Below, in pieces: positions 40,649 to 48,841 of a DNA stretch of 48,841 nt. The position numbers were made by a program, and so were the translations under genes. The notes under the pieces are model-generated. The model was not told the DNA's origin and did no database searches. It was given only the letters and a program-made list of their open reading frames with translations. Within the stretch, counting starts at the first letter, position 1; each line of letters opens with the position of its first letter. The stretch is taken from the NCBI GenBank assembly GCA_022843445.1, contig JALHNS010000008.1:1-48841 (forward strand), written 5' to 3'. The stretch is from Gemmata sp. Its GTDB lineage: Bacteria; Planctomycetota; Planctomycetia; Gemmatales; Gemmataceae.

Positions 40649-42826
40649 GTGGCCCCTCTACCGGATACTGTGATCGCCGTTCTCTGGCTCGCCGCTACTG
40701 CATTTCTCGCTGCGGCTGGGTGGGTGACAGCAGCGAGGCTGTTCTTGCGAGATACGTTTCTGACCAAGATTGGGCACACCATTGTCTTCGCTTGGGCCAA
40801 CATCGTGGGGGTCAGCACGATCCTCGGAGCGACAGGAGCGCTTTGGCCCGCTGCACTTCTTGCCAGCGTCACCGGTGCCGCGGGGCTGACCCTCGTTATT
40901 GTGCTCAGGAGGTTCCGTGCGCCTGCCGCCACGGAAGGAGAACTCCACGCCCCACCCAACGAACCGGCTTCGGGCGCGACGCGGTGGCTTTGGAATGCCG
41001 TTTGGGTAGTATGGTTCGCATTCTGGTCCGGTCACGTTGTTTCCGGGGGGCTTCTCAGGTTCCCCGACGACTGGGACACCCTGATGTACCACCTACCACT
41101 GGTCGATCACTGGCTCCAAGCTCGCAGCCTGTACGCCCCGGCGGGCCTCCGGTGGAGCGACCCCGGGAATAACGAATTGGTGACACTTTGGTTAGTCGCC
41201 CCGTTCTCTGGCGACTTCCACTACGCGCTGACGAACCTGCCAGCCACCGTACTTCTGGCTTGTGCTTCGGTCGAGCTTGGCCGCCAACTCGGTTTGTCGG
41301 AATTCTTCCGGCATGTCGCCGGATTGTCAGTGGTAACAAACTTCGTGGTTTTCAAGCAGTTGATCGATACCGAGAACGACGTAGCAGTGGTGGCCCTCTT
41401 TCTGGCGTGCCTTGCGTACACACTACGCTACACCGCACGGGGCAGCGCCGCGGACCTCTTCTTCGGCGTCATTTCATTGGGGCTGTTGTCTGGGGTCAAG
41501 TACTACGCCCTCGGTTACGTCGTTGTGCTCGCAACTGCCGCTTCGCTGCTCATTCTCCGGCGCTGGGGCTACCGGACCGCGGCACGCGCAGCTATCTTAG
41601 GGTTACTCGGGGTGTTGACCTTCGGCGGATACTGGTACGTGCGAAACTGGGTGACCAGCGGAAGTCCGCTGTACCCACTCAGTGTGACCGGATCGAGTGA
41701 CGGCTTGGAACCTGTCTATCCCGGCAGCGTTTGGTCAACTACCTTCCTTGGCAATCGTCGAATCGAACTTCTGGAACTGGCGCTCAATGCAGTTTGGGGG
41801 ATGACTGGCCCCTGCCATGTTGCAGCACTCTTCAGCCTGCCGATCACGCTCACTTGGCTCGTCGTCAGTGGATCCCAACGGGACCGACGGGCCAAGCGAC
41901 CGCAGCGTTCTGAGGCGCACGCCGCGCGATCCATGCTCGCGTTCTTGACAGTAACGTCGGGCCTTGTGCTGTTGGTAACTCCGTTCGCGGTTGAGGATGT
42001 GCCGGGCACACTCAATCAGATGCATTGGATGTATTGCCCGATTCGCTACGGGTTGTGCTTCTTGAGCCTTGCTGTTTTGTCTTTTGTCTTAACGCTTTCA
42101 GACGTTATCCACGGGTTTCGTGTTTGGTCGGAGCAATTGCGTGGTAGTTATCCCGACGTGGTGCTGTCCGCAGCTCGTATACTTCAAGCCCTCCTCGTCG
42201 CGGCAGTTCTCTTCCAGTTCAAAGGGTTACTGAGAGTAGAACTGGTTAGTAGCCTCGAAGACACTTTGCTATGGGCCATCAATTTCCTTCTGACCGGTCT
42301 CATAGTCTGTCTCATGACGCACAACTGGCCACGGTTTCGCAGGGCCTTGGTGGTGGCGCTGAGCATAACTGTTGTGAGCGGACTTGCTTTGTGTATTGCC
42401 CTGCTGGCTCGTCACTGGCACTACGGGTTCGCTACATACTATGATCGGATGCTCGCAGGCGGCCTCTTCCGTCATCTGGCGAACGCACAACCTCAAGTGA
42501 GTAGCATTTGCGTTCTGGATCTTCGGGCGTACCCGTTTTTTGGGTCAGCACGTCAGTTCCGCGTCTGCCAGCCACAACAAGTCCGTTCTCGTCAGGAACT
42601 AGATGCGTATTTGCGGAGTCATGAAGTCGTTCTAGTCGCTGCTCGGTTCGACCTGAATTTGACGGCGAGGGGTTGGCAGTCCTGCCGGACTTGGCTCTCC
42701 GAAGACCCACACCTGTTCGTCACGCTGAAAGGCGGCCACTGGCCCTACACAGTCTACGAGAGGCGAACGCCTCCTACGGGAACAAGCAGGATTCATCCGT
42801 TGGGGCAAAGCCGGCCTTTGCCATGA
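40649..42826 (+). CDS. GT-C-type membrane glycosyltransferase-like protein
   Basis: 725 residues from a GTG preceded by AGAATAAG. About a dozen membrane helices occur along the protein, with RFPDDWDTLMYHLPLVDHWL (approximately 136-155) in the first large loop: acidic Asp residues there are the hallmark of GT-C enzymes (PMT/ArnT-like, 'DExxY' region). YWYVRNWVTSGSPLYPLSV, after the central helices, is also typical of this group. The C-terminal ~130 residues are soluble. It would transfer sugar from a lipid-phosphate donor to an exported acceptor; the acceptor is unknown. It stands alone, co-directional with the secreted-protein genes downstream. Confidence 0.8.
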   Translation: MAPLPDTVIAVLWLAATAFLAAAGWVTAARLFLRDTFLTKIGHTIVFAWANIVGVSTILGATGALWPAALLASVTGAAGLTLVIVLRRFRAPAATEGELHAPPNEPASGATRWLWNAVWVVWFAFWSGHVVSGGLLRFPDDWDTLMYHLPLVDHWLQARSLYAPAGLRWSDPGNNELVTLWLVAPFSGDFHYALTNLPATVLLACASVELGRQLGLSEFFRHVAGLSVVTNFVVFKQLIDTENDVAVVALFLACLAYTLRYTARGSAADLFFGVISLGLLSGVKYYALGYVVVLATAASLLILRRWGYRTAARAAILGLLGVLTFGGYWYVRNWVTSGSPLYPLSVTGSSDGLEPVYPGSVWSTTFLGNRRIELLELALNAVWGMTGPCHVAALFSLPITLTWLVVSGSQRDRRAKRPQRSEAHAARSMLAFLTVTSGLVLLVTPFAVEDVPGTLNQMHWMYCPIRYGLCFLSLAVLSFVLTLSDVIHGFRVWSEQLRGSYPDVVLSAARILQALLVAAVLFQFKGLLRVELVSSLEDTLLWAINFLLTGLIVCLMTHNWPRFRRALVVALSITVVSGLALCIALLARHWHYGFATYYDRMLAGGLFRHLANAQPQVSSICVLDLRAYPFFGSARQFRVCQPQQVRSRQELDAYLRSHEVVLVAARFDLNLTARGWQSCRTWLSEDPHLFVTLKGGHWPYTVYERRTPPTGTSRIHPLGQSRPLP

Positions 42827-43291
42827 GCGAAGCCCGCTGTGTCGGTGCAGTCACCGCGGCAGAGGCTTCAAGCGGCGGGCTCCCGAAATTCCGGGTACGT
42901 TCTGAGCGCGTGGTGATGGGGTAGATATCACTCAGAGGCGAATATTCAGTCAAGGAAGCTGTGAAATTTCGTCCTTTATCACTTGACAGGGTCCTTCGCG
43001 TCCGGACAATCAAAGGACGTTCGTCGGAGGGAACTGTCAGGAGCGTGGTGCGGACAACTCGAATGGCGGTGTCAACCACGCGACCAAAGGGGCAACTCCA
43101 ACGATTATGGGATACCCGACCACGGGTCGGGAGTACGAGGTGCGATGGTTCGTTTCTGCCCAAGGGCAGGATAAGCCCGCAACAGGCGTGCCTCTCGCTG
43201 AGCGACGTTTGATGTCGGAATTCGCCAAAGGACGCATTCTTTGGCACGGTTGTGCCGGGATCGTATCCCCGTATCGAAGATGGAGGCAGCC
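42827..43291. other. Intergenic
   Basis: 465 bases upstream of the Calx-beta protein gene. It holds a 7-bp hairpin CCCGACC-ACG-GGTCGGG (43115-43131) and no convincing gene on either strand. It probably contains the promoter of the following gene. Confidence 0.4.
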
Positions 43292-45811
43292 ATGCGAGTC
43301 TGTTCCCCGCGCAACAGTGGTCGGTGTCAGGCAACCCTGCGATTCGCTTTCGCGGTGGTGGCTCTACTGGGCTGGGGCTCCGCTACCATAGCGCAGACGG
43401 GGCTGGGAACGACCGTGTCTTTCGAGTCGGCTTCGAGTTGGTGGGGCGAAAACGCGGGTTCTGCCACCATCCGCGTGCAACTCAGTGCTCCGGTCGCAAC
43501 TACGGTGACGGTGAGTTACGCCACCAGCAATGGCACAGCAACTTCCTCGCAGGACTACCTGTCAACAACGGGAACCGTTCAGTTCGCGCCCGGAGAGACG
43601 GTCAGGGAGATCACTATCCCAATCCTCAGCGACACGACAGTAGAGCCCACCGAAGACCTCCAGATCACGTTGAGCAACCCCTCGCTTGGTGTCACGCTTG
43701 GTATTCACAATACTCACACCGTGAACATTCTCGATGATGACGTCGAGTCGCGGCTTTCCTTGAGCGCCACCCCAACGGCTGTTTGCGCGGGCGCGAAGAG
43801 TACGACTGCGCACCAAGCTACAGTGACCGCGACGGTCACCGATGGTTCTGGCGCTCCTCAAGTGGGCGCGAGTGTCACGTTCTCGACTACGTCTGGCAGC
43901 CTGAACCCCAGTTCGGTAACAACGGATGCCTCTGGGCAGGCAACCGCGACGTTGACCTCAGGCACGTTGGCGAGCGAAGTGCCGGATATGCACAACGCTA
44001 CGGTAACGGCGACGGCATCGACGGGTGCGACGAACTCAACCACGATCGAGGTTCAGCCCCCTTCTGCGTTGCTTTCGGTGGCGACCAGCTCGATCGAGAC
44101 GACTCAGCAATCCGCGCTGACGTTCAACTTGAGTTGGAATTCCGCGCCGGTACCTCAGCACACTGTTTCCTACCGAATCTCTCGGATATGGGATGGCACG
44201 AATAACTTGATCTACGACGGGACGGGGACGCTACCGTCTGGCTATGGGAGTCTCCAAGTCGGAAGTTCGCAGACAAACAGTTCGGGTGACGCCACTGTCA
44301 CGTTCTCTGCTGGTTCAAACCCGGGCCTCATTGAAATTGAGGGCAGCGACACCGACGTTGAACTGATGATAAGCGGTGGGCATCCCAAGGCATGTGCCTA
44401 CGTCATGGTTCTCTTGCCCGGTGCTCAGCCAGAGACGAAGGTGGTGATTGACAATAAATCGCGCGGTGGAGACAAGGTCGTCGTTGCGAAGGATGTCGCT
44501 AACGGAATCCCCGGCGGGACAAAAGTGTTTGAAGTTTCCGTGGTTCCAAAGGGTGCTACTGCGACGCTGATTGCCGCTCGGACGGGGGCTGGTAGCACTG
44601 CTGGATCGGCAGTGTTCAATAACGGAACGAATGAGCTCGGAGTGACCGGGGGCGACAAACCCTTAACAGTAACCATCGAAGGTCGCGATACGAGCGACAA
44701 ACCCCAGAATATGGAGATCCAGTACAAAATTGGCAACAATGTGACTTCGTCGGGCGTGAAATTCACGGTATTCAAGGTTGAATTGGCGGCCTTCTATGGT
44801 GTCAACGAAACATCGGCCGATAAGATACCGGCCTCGGCGAAAGGGGAAGCCGGTGCGGGCCCAGAGACGTGTCGTGCAATTTTCGACGCAAACAAGAACA
44901 ACCATAAGTTTGGGTTTTCAGATTTTGCTGGCGGTACTGCCCAAGGTGGCATCTATTTTCGAGGCAAGATTCTTCCAGCGGGAATGAATCCCGCCGACTT
45001 TGGGACTGGTCGCCCCAACGGATTTGATGGCAAGCGGGTTATTTCTCATCGCTGGTACAAGAACGACAGTTTGGCAGATCGGAACGTGATAGCTGGTGCA
45101 GTGACGGCAGTGAAGCATCGGTATGTGAGCAACCAGTCTGATGACCCAGACGATTACGAGGAGGATTTGAAACCGGACGCGGATTTTATGGGGGATACGC
45201 ACCTCTATATCCACCTCCTCGACACTCCTCAGCGCACTTTGTCAAGTGCGATCAAGGCAAATGAGACGACGCGATTTAGGTTCAATGCCACTGAATTCGC
45301 CGAGTACGGAAGAACTCGATGTTCCAATGAAATCAAATGGCACTTCGTTTGCTCCGGGAAGAAGGATCAGAACGGCCTCTACGCTGTGCTCGCAGATGTG
45401 GCCAATGACAACGAGGTGGGAGTTGGCCACGTCCAACTCACGCCGAATCTCGGGGCACCGGCGGGAATGGCTCCGGCTGGCGTCGCGCTATCCAAGCCTG
45501 CACCACCCGCAGTCGGTCAACCAAGTGTAATCACTGCCGGCGATAGGGGCGTAGCTGTCGAAATCACTGGAACGAATCTGAAGGCTGCAACCGGAGCGGC
45601 TCAAGTGACGTTCCTCCTTGATGAGGTTACCGGCACTGCGGACACGCCGCATTTACTTGAAGTGCGTTTTCCAGACGTGAATGAAGCTGGAACAAAAATT
45701 ACCGGGACGCTCGACGTACCCGCAGACACGAAGAAGGGAAAGTACAAGATGCTGGTCTTTAAAGACGGGCATCCAGCGGTTGAGGTTGCGAACGCACTGG
45801 AAATCAAGTAA
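43292..45811 (+). CDS. Secreted Calx-beta/Big-domain protein
   Basis: 839 residues from an ATG with GGAGG 5 bases upstream. A signal peptide (RFAFAVVALLGWGSATIAQ) is followed by a Calx-beta domain (~41-150; VSFESASSWWGENAGSATI, DYLSTTGTVQFAPGETVREI, EDLQITLSNPS) and a Big_1/invasin-like Ig domain (~155-255; ATVTDGSGAPQVGASVTFST). The C-terminus (~745-839) resembles an IPT/TIG-like fold (GVAVEITGTNLKAATGAAQV). No anchoring motif is seen. It is a likely surface or extracellular structural protein; Calx-beta domains usually bind calcium. Confidence 0.85.
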   Translation: MRVCSPRNSGRCQATLRFAFAVVALLGWGSATIAQTGLGTTVSFESASSWWGENAGSATIRVQLSAPVATTVTVSYATSNGTATSSQDYLSTTGTVQFAPGETVREITIPILSDTTVEPTEDLQITLSNPSLGVTLGIHNTHTVNILDDDVESRLSLSATPTAVCAGAKSTTAHQATVTATVTDGSGAPQVGASVTFSTTSGSLNPSSVTTDASGQATATLTSGTLASEVPDMHNATVTATASTGATNSTTIEVQPPSALLSVATSSIETTQQSALTFNLSWNSAPVPQHTVSYRISRIWDGTNNLIYDGTGTLPSGYGSLQVGSSQTNSSGDATVTFSAGSNPGLIEIEGSDTDVELMISGGHPKACAYVMVLLPGAQPETKVVIDNKSRGGDKVVVAKDVANGIPGGTKVFEVSVVPKGATATLIAARTGAGSTAGSAVFNNGTNELGVTGGDKPLTVTIEGRDTSDKPQNMEIQYKIGNNVTSSGVKFTVFKVELAAFYGVNETSADKIPASAKGEAGAGPETCRAIFDANKNNHKFGFSDFAGGTAQGGIYFRGKILPAGMNPADFGTGRPNGFDGKRVISHRWYKNDSLADRNVIAGAVTAVKHRYVSNQSDDPDDYEEDLKPDADFMGDTHLYIHLLDTPQRTLSSAIKANETTRFRFNATEFAEYGRTRCSNEIKWHFVCSGKKDQNGLYAVLADVANDNEVGVGHVQLTPNLGAPAGMAPAGVALSKPAPPAVGQPSVITAGDRGVAVEITGTNLKAATGAAQVTFLLDEVTGTADTPHLLEVRFPDVNEAGTKITGTLDVPADTKKGKYKMLVFKDGHPAVEVANALEIK

Positions 45812-45894
45812 TAGGCCCATGACGGAGTCTTTGCCGGAGGGTGGTCGGTTCTTACCAACCCGTAGCCCACGGGCCAGCGAAGGAGTTTGCGGTC

Positions 45895-46524
45895 ATGAAA
45901 GCCACGATCGCGTTGGGGGTGTGTTTGCTCGTCGTCGTCTCGCGTGATCCGGCGAGGACGCAGGCGCCCATCAGCCTGCCCGAGAAGCCCGCGAAACTCT
46001 GGTCCGAAGATAACGCAGAGTTTCGCGCCGCGGAGCTGATCGTTATGGTACAACAGGATGAAGCAGAAGCCATTCGTTATCTCGAGACCTTTCGCGTGAA
46101 ACCAAAGCAACCCGAGCAGAACTTTATGCCGGAAGGTGCGACGAAAGCAATCGCTTTCCTTGGAGCCATCCGCTCGGTCAAGGCTGCCTCCGTCCTCTGC
46201 GATCACTTAATCTGGCAGAGGCAGCACGACTCGGTAGTCGGTCCACGGCTAAGATACCCAGCGTCGGCAGCACTTGTTCAGATCGGGACGCCCGCTGTGC
46301 CTCGCCTTTTGACCCAAATTGCTCGCGGTGACGTCGATATCAAATACAGGCAGGTTGCACTTGGAGTTCTCGTGGATATCCTCGGTAAAGACAGCGTCCA
46401 AATAGCCATCGACAACTTTAAGATTACTGATGATGACGTCGATAAGATCGAGGGGCGCAAGCGATTGGAGAGCTTCAAACGAGATTTCAAGACACTTTAC
46501 GCGCCGCCATCCAAGCAGTTGTGA
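45895..46524 (+). CDS. Exported HEAT-like small protein
   Basis: 209 residues from an ATG with AAGGAG 9 bases upstream. The signal peptide is MKATIALGVCLLVVVSRDPA. The mature protein has HEAT-like helical pairs (GATKAIAFLGAIRSVKAASV, SAALVQIGTPAVPRLLTQIA, YRQVALGVLVDILGKDSVQI), as in planctomycete exported repeat proteins. The next gene's open frame begins at a GTG overlapping its stop, though I prefer a later start for that gene. Function unknown. Confidence 0.7.
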   Translation: MKATIALGVCLLVVVSRDPARTQAPISLPEKPAKLWSEDNAEFRAAELIVMVQQDEAEAIRYLETFRVKPKQPEQNFMPEGATKAIAFLGAIRSVKAASVLCDHLIWQRQHDSVVGPRLRYPASAALVQIGTPAVPRLLTQIARGDVDIKYRQVALGVLVDILGKDSVQIAIDNFKITDDDVDKIEGRKRLESFKRDFKTLYAPPSKQL

Positions 46525-46586
46525 GTTTACGCAGTGTAAATTCCAGTCGTTTCTTGTCCACTGTTCGCAATCGCTGGGGTTCTGTT

Positions 46587-48650
46587 ATGGGATTCCGAAC
46601 GCGACTTGCGGCGGTGATTGTATTCACCAGTGCGTTAATTGCGTGCGCGACTGCAGAACCCGAACGCAGAGAGAAACTACCCGCTCCCGGTTCTCTCTGG
46701 AACGTCGGAGATGTGTCAAATCTTGAAGTGGAATTGTATCCGCGCGATTCCGATAACCCGGCACCCGTGCGATACAAGATGCACGCGATCGTTGCCTCGA
46801 CAGAGCCGGTCGGAGCAACCCACTGTTGGAAGCTGGGGTTGGTTCCCGGGACTGGTGCCCCACCGCAACTGGGCGAACGCTACTGGGTGTACTTGGATCG
46901 GAGAACTGGTTGGCCGCACAAGGTCACTCGCCCGAAAAGCGCGGTAAACGCCCTGCTCACACCGATCCAAAATGCCAAGTTAATCGCGGGTGCTCCCGAA
47001 GGTTTTCCCCTTGAATTATTCCCACTCACGGGAACGAAGGAATTCAAGGAGGGGGATGCAACACTGACGGTTCAGCAACAGAAATCAGGCAGTACGCTGA
47101 CAGTTGATGCTGTCCTCGTCGTTCGTGGCCGGGAGGAACTTCGTATCAAGCAGCAGTGGACCGAAGGCGAGAAGTGGTGGCGAGAATACGAGCGTCACGT
47201 CAGAGGGCGCAAAGATTTACACGCTCGATTACTCACGGTTGCCCCACCCACTCGCGCGGTCGAGTCGGGGAGCAAGTCAGAATCGAAGCCGAAAGATGAG
47301 CTTCGGGGCGATCCTCGCCTCGCCGTTCGAGTTACCATTGCGAGCAGTAATTCGACGTTCTCGGACGTTCTTCGGCACCTGCGGGAAGTCGCGGGTTTGG
47401 ACTTAACCGTGGCTCCGAACTTGGAGCGGCACGACCCGGATTTCGGACACCTTGGGTTGCGTGATGTCCCCGCGTGGACCGCGATGACCCTGCTAGCACA
47501 GGCTCAACTGGAGGGCGGCCGTTGGGAAAAAACTGAGACGGGATACAGGCTTACCGCGACGCGCAGCCTGCGCGAGCGCGCAGATCCAGAGCCTGCGACC
47601 GAACGAGTTCCACTATCACAACGACCGCTTGTTCAACTCACCGCAGTGCTTGCGGCGGCTTTCGTCGGCGTCGGATTACTGGTGCTCCTCAAGCGCCGCA
47701 AAGGAAAAGTACAGGCACCCACAGACGGTACCTCAACGAGTGCCCCTCGTTCCGCATTCACGTTAATTGAATTGTTAGTGGTTCTCGCAATCGTTGCCGT
47801 GCTCATCGGGTTGCTGTTGCCTGCTGTTCAGAAAGTTCGGGCTGCTGCCGCGCGACTGAAGTGCGCCAACAATCTCAAACAGATTGCCTTGGCCGTCCAC
47901 AATTTCCACAACGCCCACAACCGTTTTCCCGAGAATACGCTCCCGGGACCGAGCGGTCCCTACGGTCCGCAGACGAAGGCGTGGAGTTGGCTGGCCCGCG
48001 TACTGCCCTACGCTGAGCAAGAGAATCTGAATCGTCAAGCAGGCATCCCCGCGCGCACGCTTTACGATGCTCGTGACGTGGTTGCAACACGGGTCAACTT
48101 GTATATTTGCCCCAGCGACTCTGCCGGACAACCCCGTGATGACGCGGCTGATCTGGGCGTGTGGAACCCGCCCTTCATTATCGCCGCACCCACTAGCTAC
48201 AAAGGTGTGAGCGGAGCTAACTGGGGCTGGGGAGATCCCAAGTGGCGCAACCCCGACACCAACGGGAACTGGGACGGTCTCAATCAAGGTGACGGAGTGT
48301 TCTATCGAATCGATTGGAAATTCCCCAAGGGACTGTTGGCGATTACCGACGGAACGAGCAGCACGTTCCTGATCGGCGAAAGCGTGCCGGACCACACGCA
48401 CTGGTTCGCTTGGGCCTACGCCAACTCTGCGACAGCCACTTGCGCCGTCCCACCGAATGTTCAGTATCCCCCTGACGACGATTACTCTTGGAAATGGGAA
48501 TACTCAACAGTCTTCCGCAGTCGACACCGCGGCGGTCTGAACTTCGCCCTCGCCGACGGCTCGGTACGATTCATTCACGATTCCATCGACCTGACGACCT
48601 ACCGCGCCCTTGCCACTATCCGCGGCGGTGAGGCCGTCAGCCCTCCGTAA
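46587..48650 (+). CDS. Lipoprotein/STN-like/DUF1559 fusion with internal prepilin signal
   Basis: 687 residues from the ATG that begins a lipoprotein-like signal (MGFRTRLAAVIVFTSALIAC); a GTG 66 bases upstream is also possible. Parts: an unrecognised ~220-residue domain, an STN/secretin-N-like stretch (~248-330: VTIASSNSTFSDVLRHLREV, LGLRDVPAWTAMTLLAQAQL), a membrane helix (~345-368), and at ~388 the type IV prepilin-like signal SAFTLIELLVVLAIVAVLIG followed by the DUF1559 domain (LLPAVQKVRAAAARLKCANN, ending HRGGLNFALADGSVRFI). DUF1559 proteins normally begin with this prepilin signal; having it in mid-protein is unusual. A real fusion is likely since no stop or frame change separates the parts. 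Confidence 0.85.
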   Translation: MGFRTRLAAVIVFTSALIACATAEPERREKLPAPGSLWNVGDVSNLEVELYPRDSDNPAPVRYKMHAIVASTEPVGATHCWKLGLVPGTGAPPQLGERYWVYLDRRTGWPHKVTRPKSAVNALLTPIQNAKLIAGAPEGFPLELFPLTGTKEFKEGDATLTVQQQKSGSTLTVDAVLVVRGREELRIKQQWTEGEKWWREYERHVRGRKDLHARLLTVAPPTRAVESGSKSESKPKDELRGDPRLAVRVTIASSNSTFSDVLRHLREVAGLDLTVAPNLERHDPDFGHLGLRDVPAWTAMTLLAQAQLEGGRWEKTETGYRLTATRSLRERADPEPATERVPLSQRPLVQLTAVLAAAFVGVGLLVLLKRRKGKVQAPTDGTSTSAPRSAFTLIELLVVLAIVAVLIGLLLPAVQKVRAAAARLKCANNLKQIALAVHNFHNAHNRFPENTLPGPSGPYGPQTKAWSWLARVLPYAEQENLNRQAGIPARTLYDARDVVATRVNLYICPSDSAGQPRDDAADLGVWNPPFIIAAPTSYKGVSGANWGWGDPKWRNPDTNGNWDGLNQGDGVFYRIDWKFPKGLLAITDGTSSTFLIGESVPDHTHWFAWAYANSATATCAVPPNVQYPPDDDYSWKWEYSTVFRSRHRGGLNFALADGSVRFIHDSIDLTTYRALATIRGGEAVSPP

Positions 48651-48741
48651 TCAGTTCGGGGCGCAAGCCAAACAACCCGATTGTAGGTTCTCTTCGTTGA
48701 ATTCGGCCTCTTTGCTCGACTGTTAGCACTACAGCGCGGCT

Positions 48742-48841
48742 TTAGATGACGGATCTATGCCGCCGTTTCTTGTGCGACTTCGTGGCCTGTTCGTTCCGCC
48801 GTTGGTGGTAGCGGATCACGCTTCCGACATGGAGTAGTTCC
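48742..48841 (-). CDS. Unknown protein, C-terminus only
   Basis: The last 33 codons of a minus-strand frame, cut by the right edge. The peptide ends in a very basic tail (QRRNEQATKSHKKRRHRS, then VI and the stop). The basic end suggests a nucleic-acid-binding protein, but too little is visible to name a family. Confidence 0.35.
   Translation of the reverse strand, partial: ELLHVGSVIRYHQRRNEQATKSHKKRRHRSVI

Noticed and set aside
1-48841. CRISPR array or rRNA genes
   Set aside because: I found no regularly spaced repeat series and no rRNA-like conserved blocks.

Overview
The sequence looks like a planctomycete of the Gemmata group (order Gemmatales). The basis is the high GC content, a DUF1559 pilin-like protein, Hanks-type Ser/Thr kinases paired with an ECF sigma factor of the planctomycete type, many secreted repeat proteins, and the dense accessory content. 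The assignment rests on family knowledge; no rRNA is present to confirm it.

Left part (1-12.9 kb): a long minus-strand run that reads as one integrative element. In transcription order it has a tyrosine integrase, a PolA-like protein with a degenerate active site, an excisionase-like HTH protein, a ParB-like protein, a helicase-like protein without a Walker A motif, a reverse transcriptase whose catalytic motif reads YVDN, and a series of small unknown proteins. The ParB-like, helicase-like and RT genes overlap by 4 bases each and are probably translationally coupled. A 42-base piece of a tRNA 3' half (best read as tRNA-Gln) lies just beyond the integrase and may be an attachment-site copy.

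12.9-21.6 kb: a short protein with the tail seen on mobile-element 'type I restriction subunit M' proteins, a secreted helical protein, a tiny lipoprotein, an IS630-family transposase relic, a HEAT-repeat protein, and a two-gene unit of a small protein and an atypical membrane Ser/Thr kinase.

21.6-34.5 kb: a likely defence or conflict island with four adjoining modules. (i) A bacterial ubiquitin-like operon (DUF1883, a two-domain Ubl, an E1 with an N-terminal extension, and DUF6527) is divergent from a sigma factor / small acidic protein / ImmA-IrrE peptidase operon. (ii) A protein has an RNxxxH HEPN-like C-terminus. (iii) A four-gene operon encodes a GHKL ATPase, a STAS-like plus winged-helix protein, a small protein and a Cys-rich DUF4417 protein. 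(iv) A ComEC-like metallo-beta-lactamase-fold protein is followed by a four-helix membrane protein. Two small dispersed repeats recur near 31.4-31.8 kb and may mark past recombination.

34.5-48.8 kb: more ordinary planctomycete genes. They include an ECF sigma factor and Ser/Thr kinase operon with two downstream proteins, a secreted protein, an AbrB-type protein, a frameshifted gene, a GT-C-type membrane glycosyltransferase, a Calx-beta/Big surface protein, a small exported protein, and an unusual lipoprotein/STN/DUF1559 fusion with an internal prepilin signal. The window opens and closes inside minus-strand genes.
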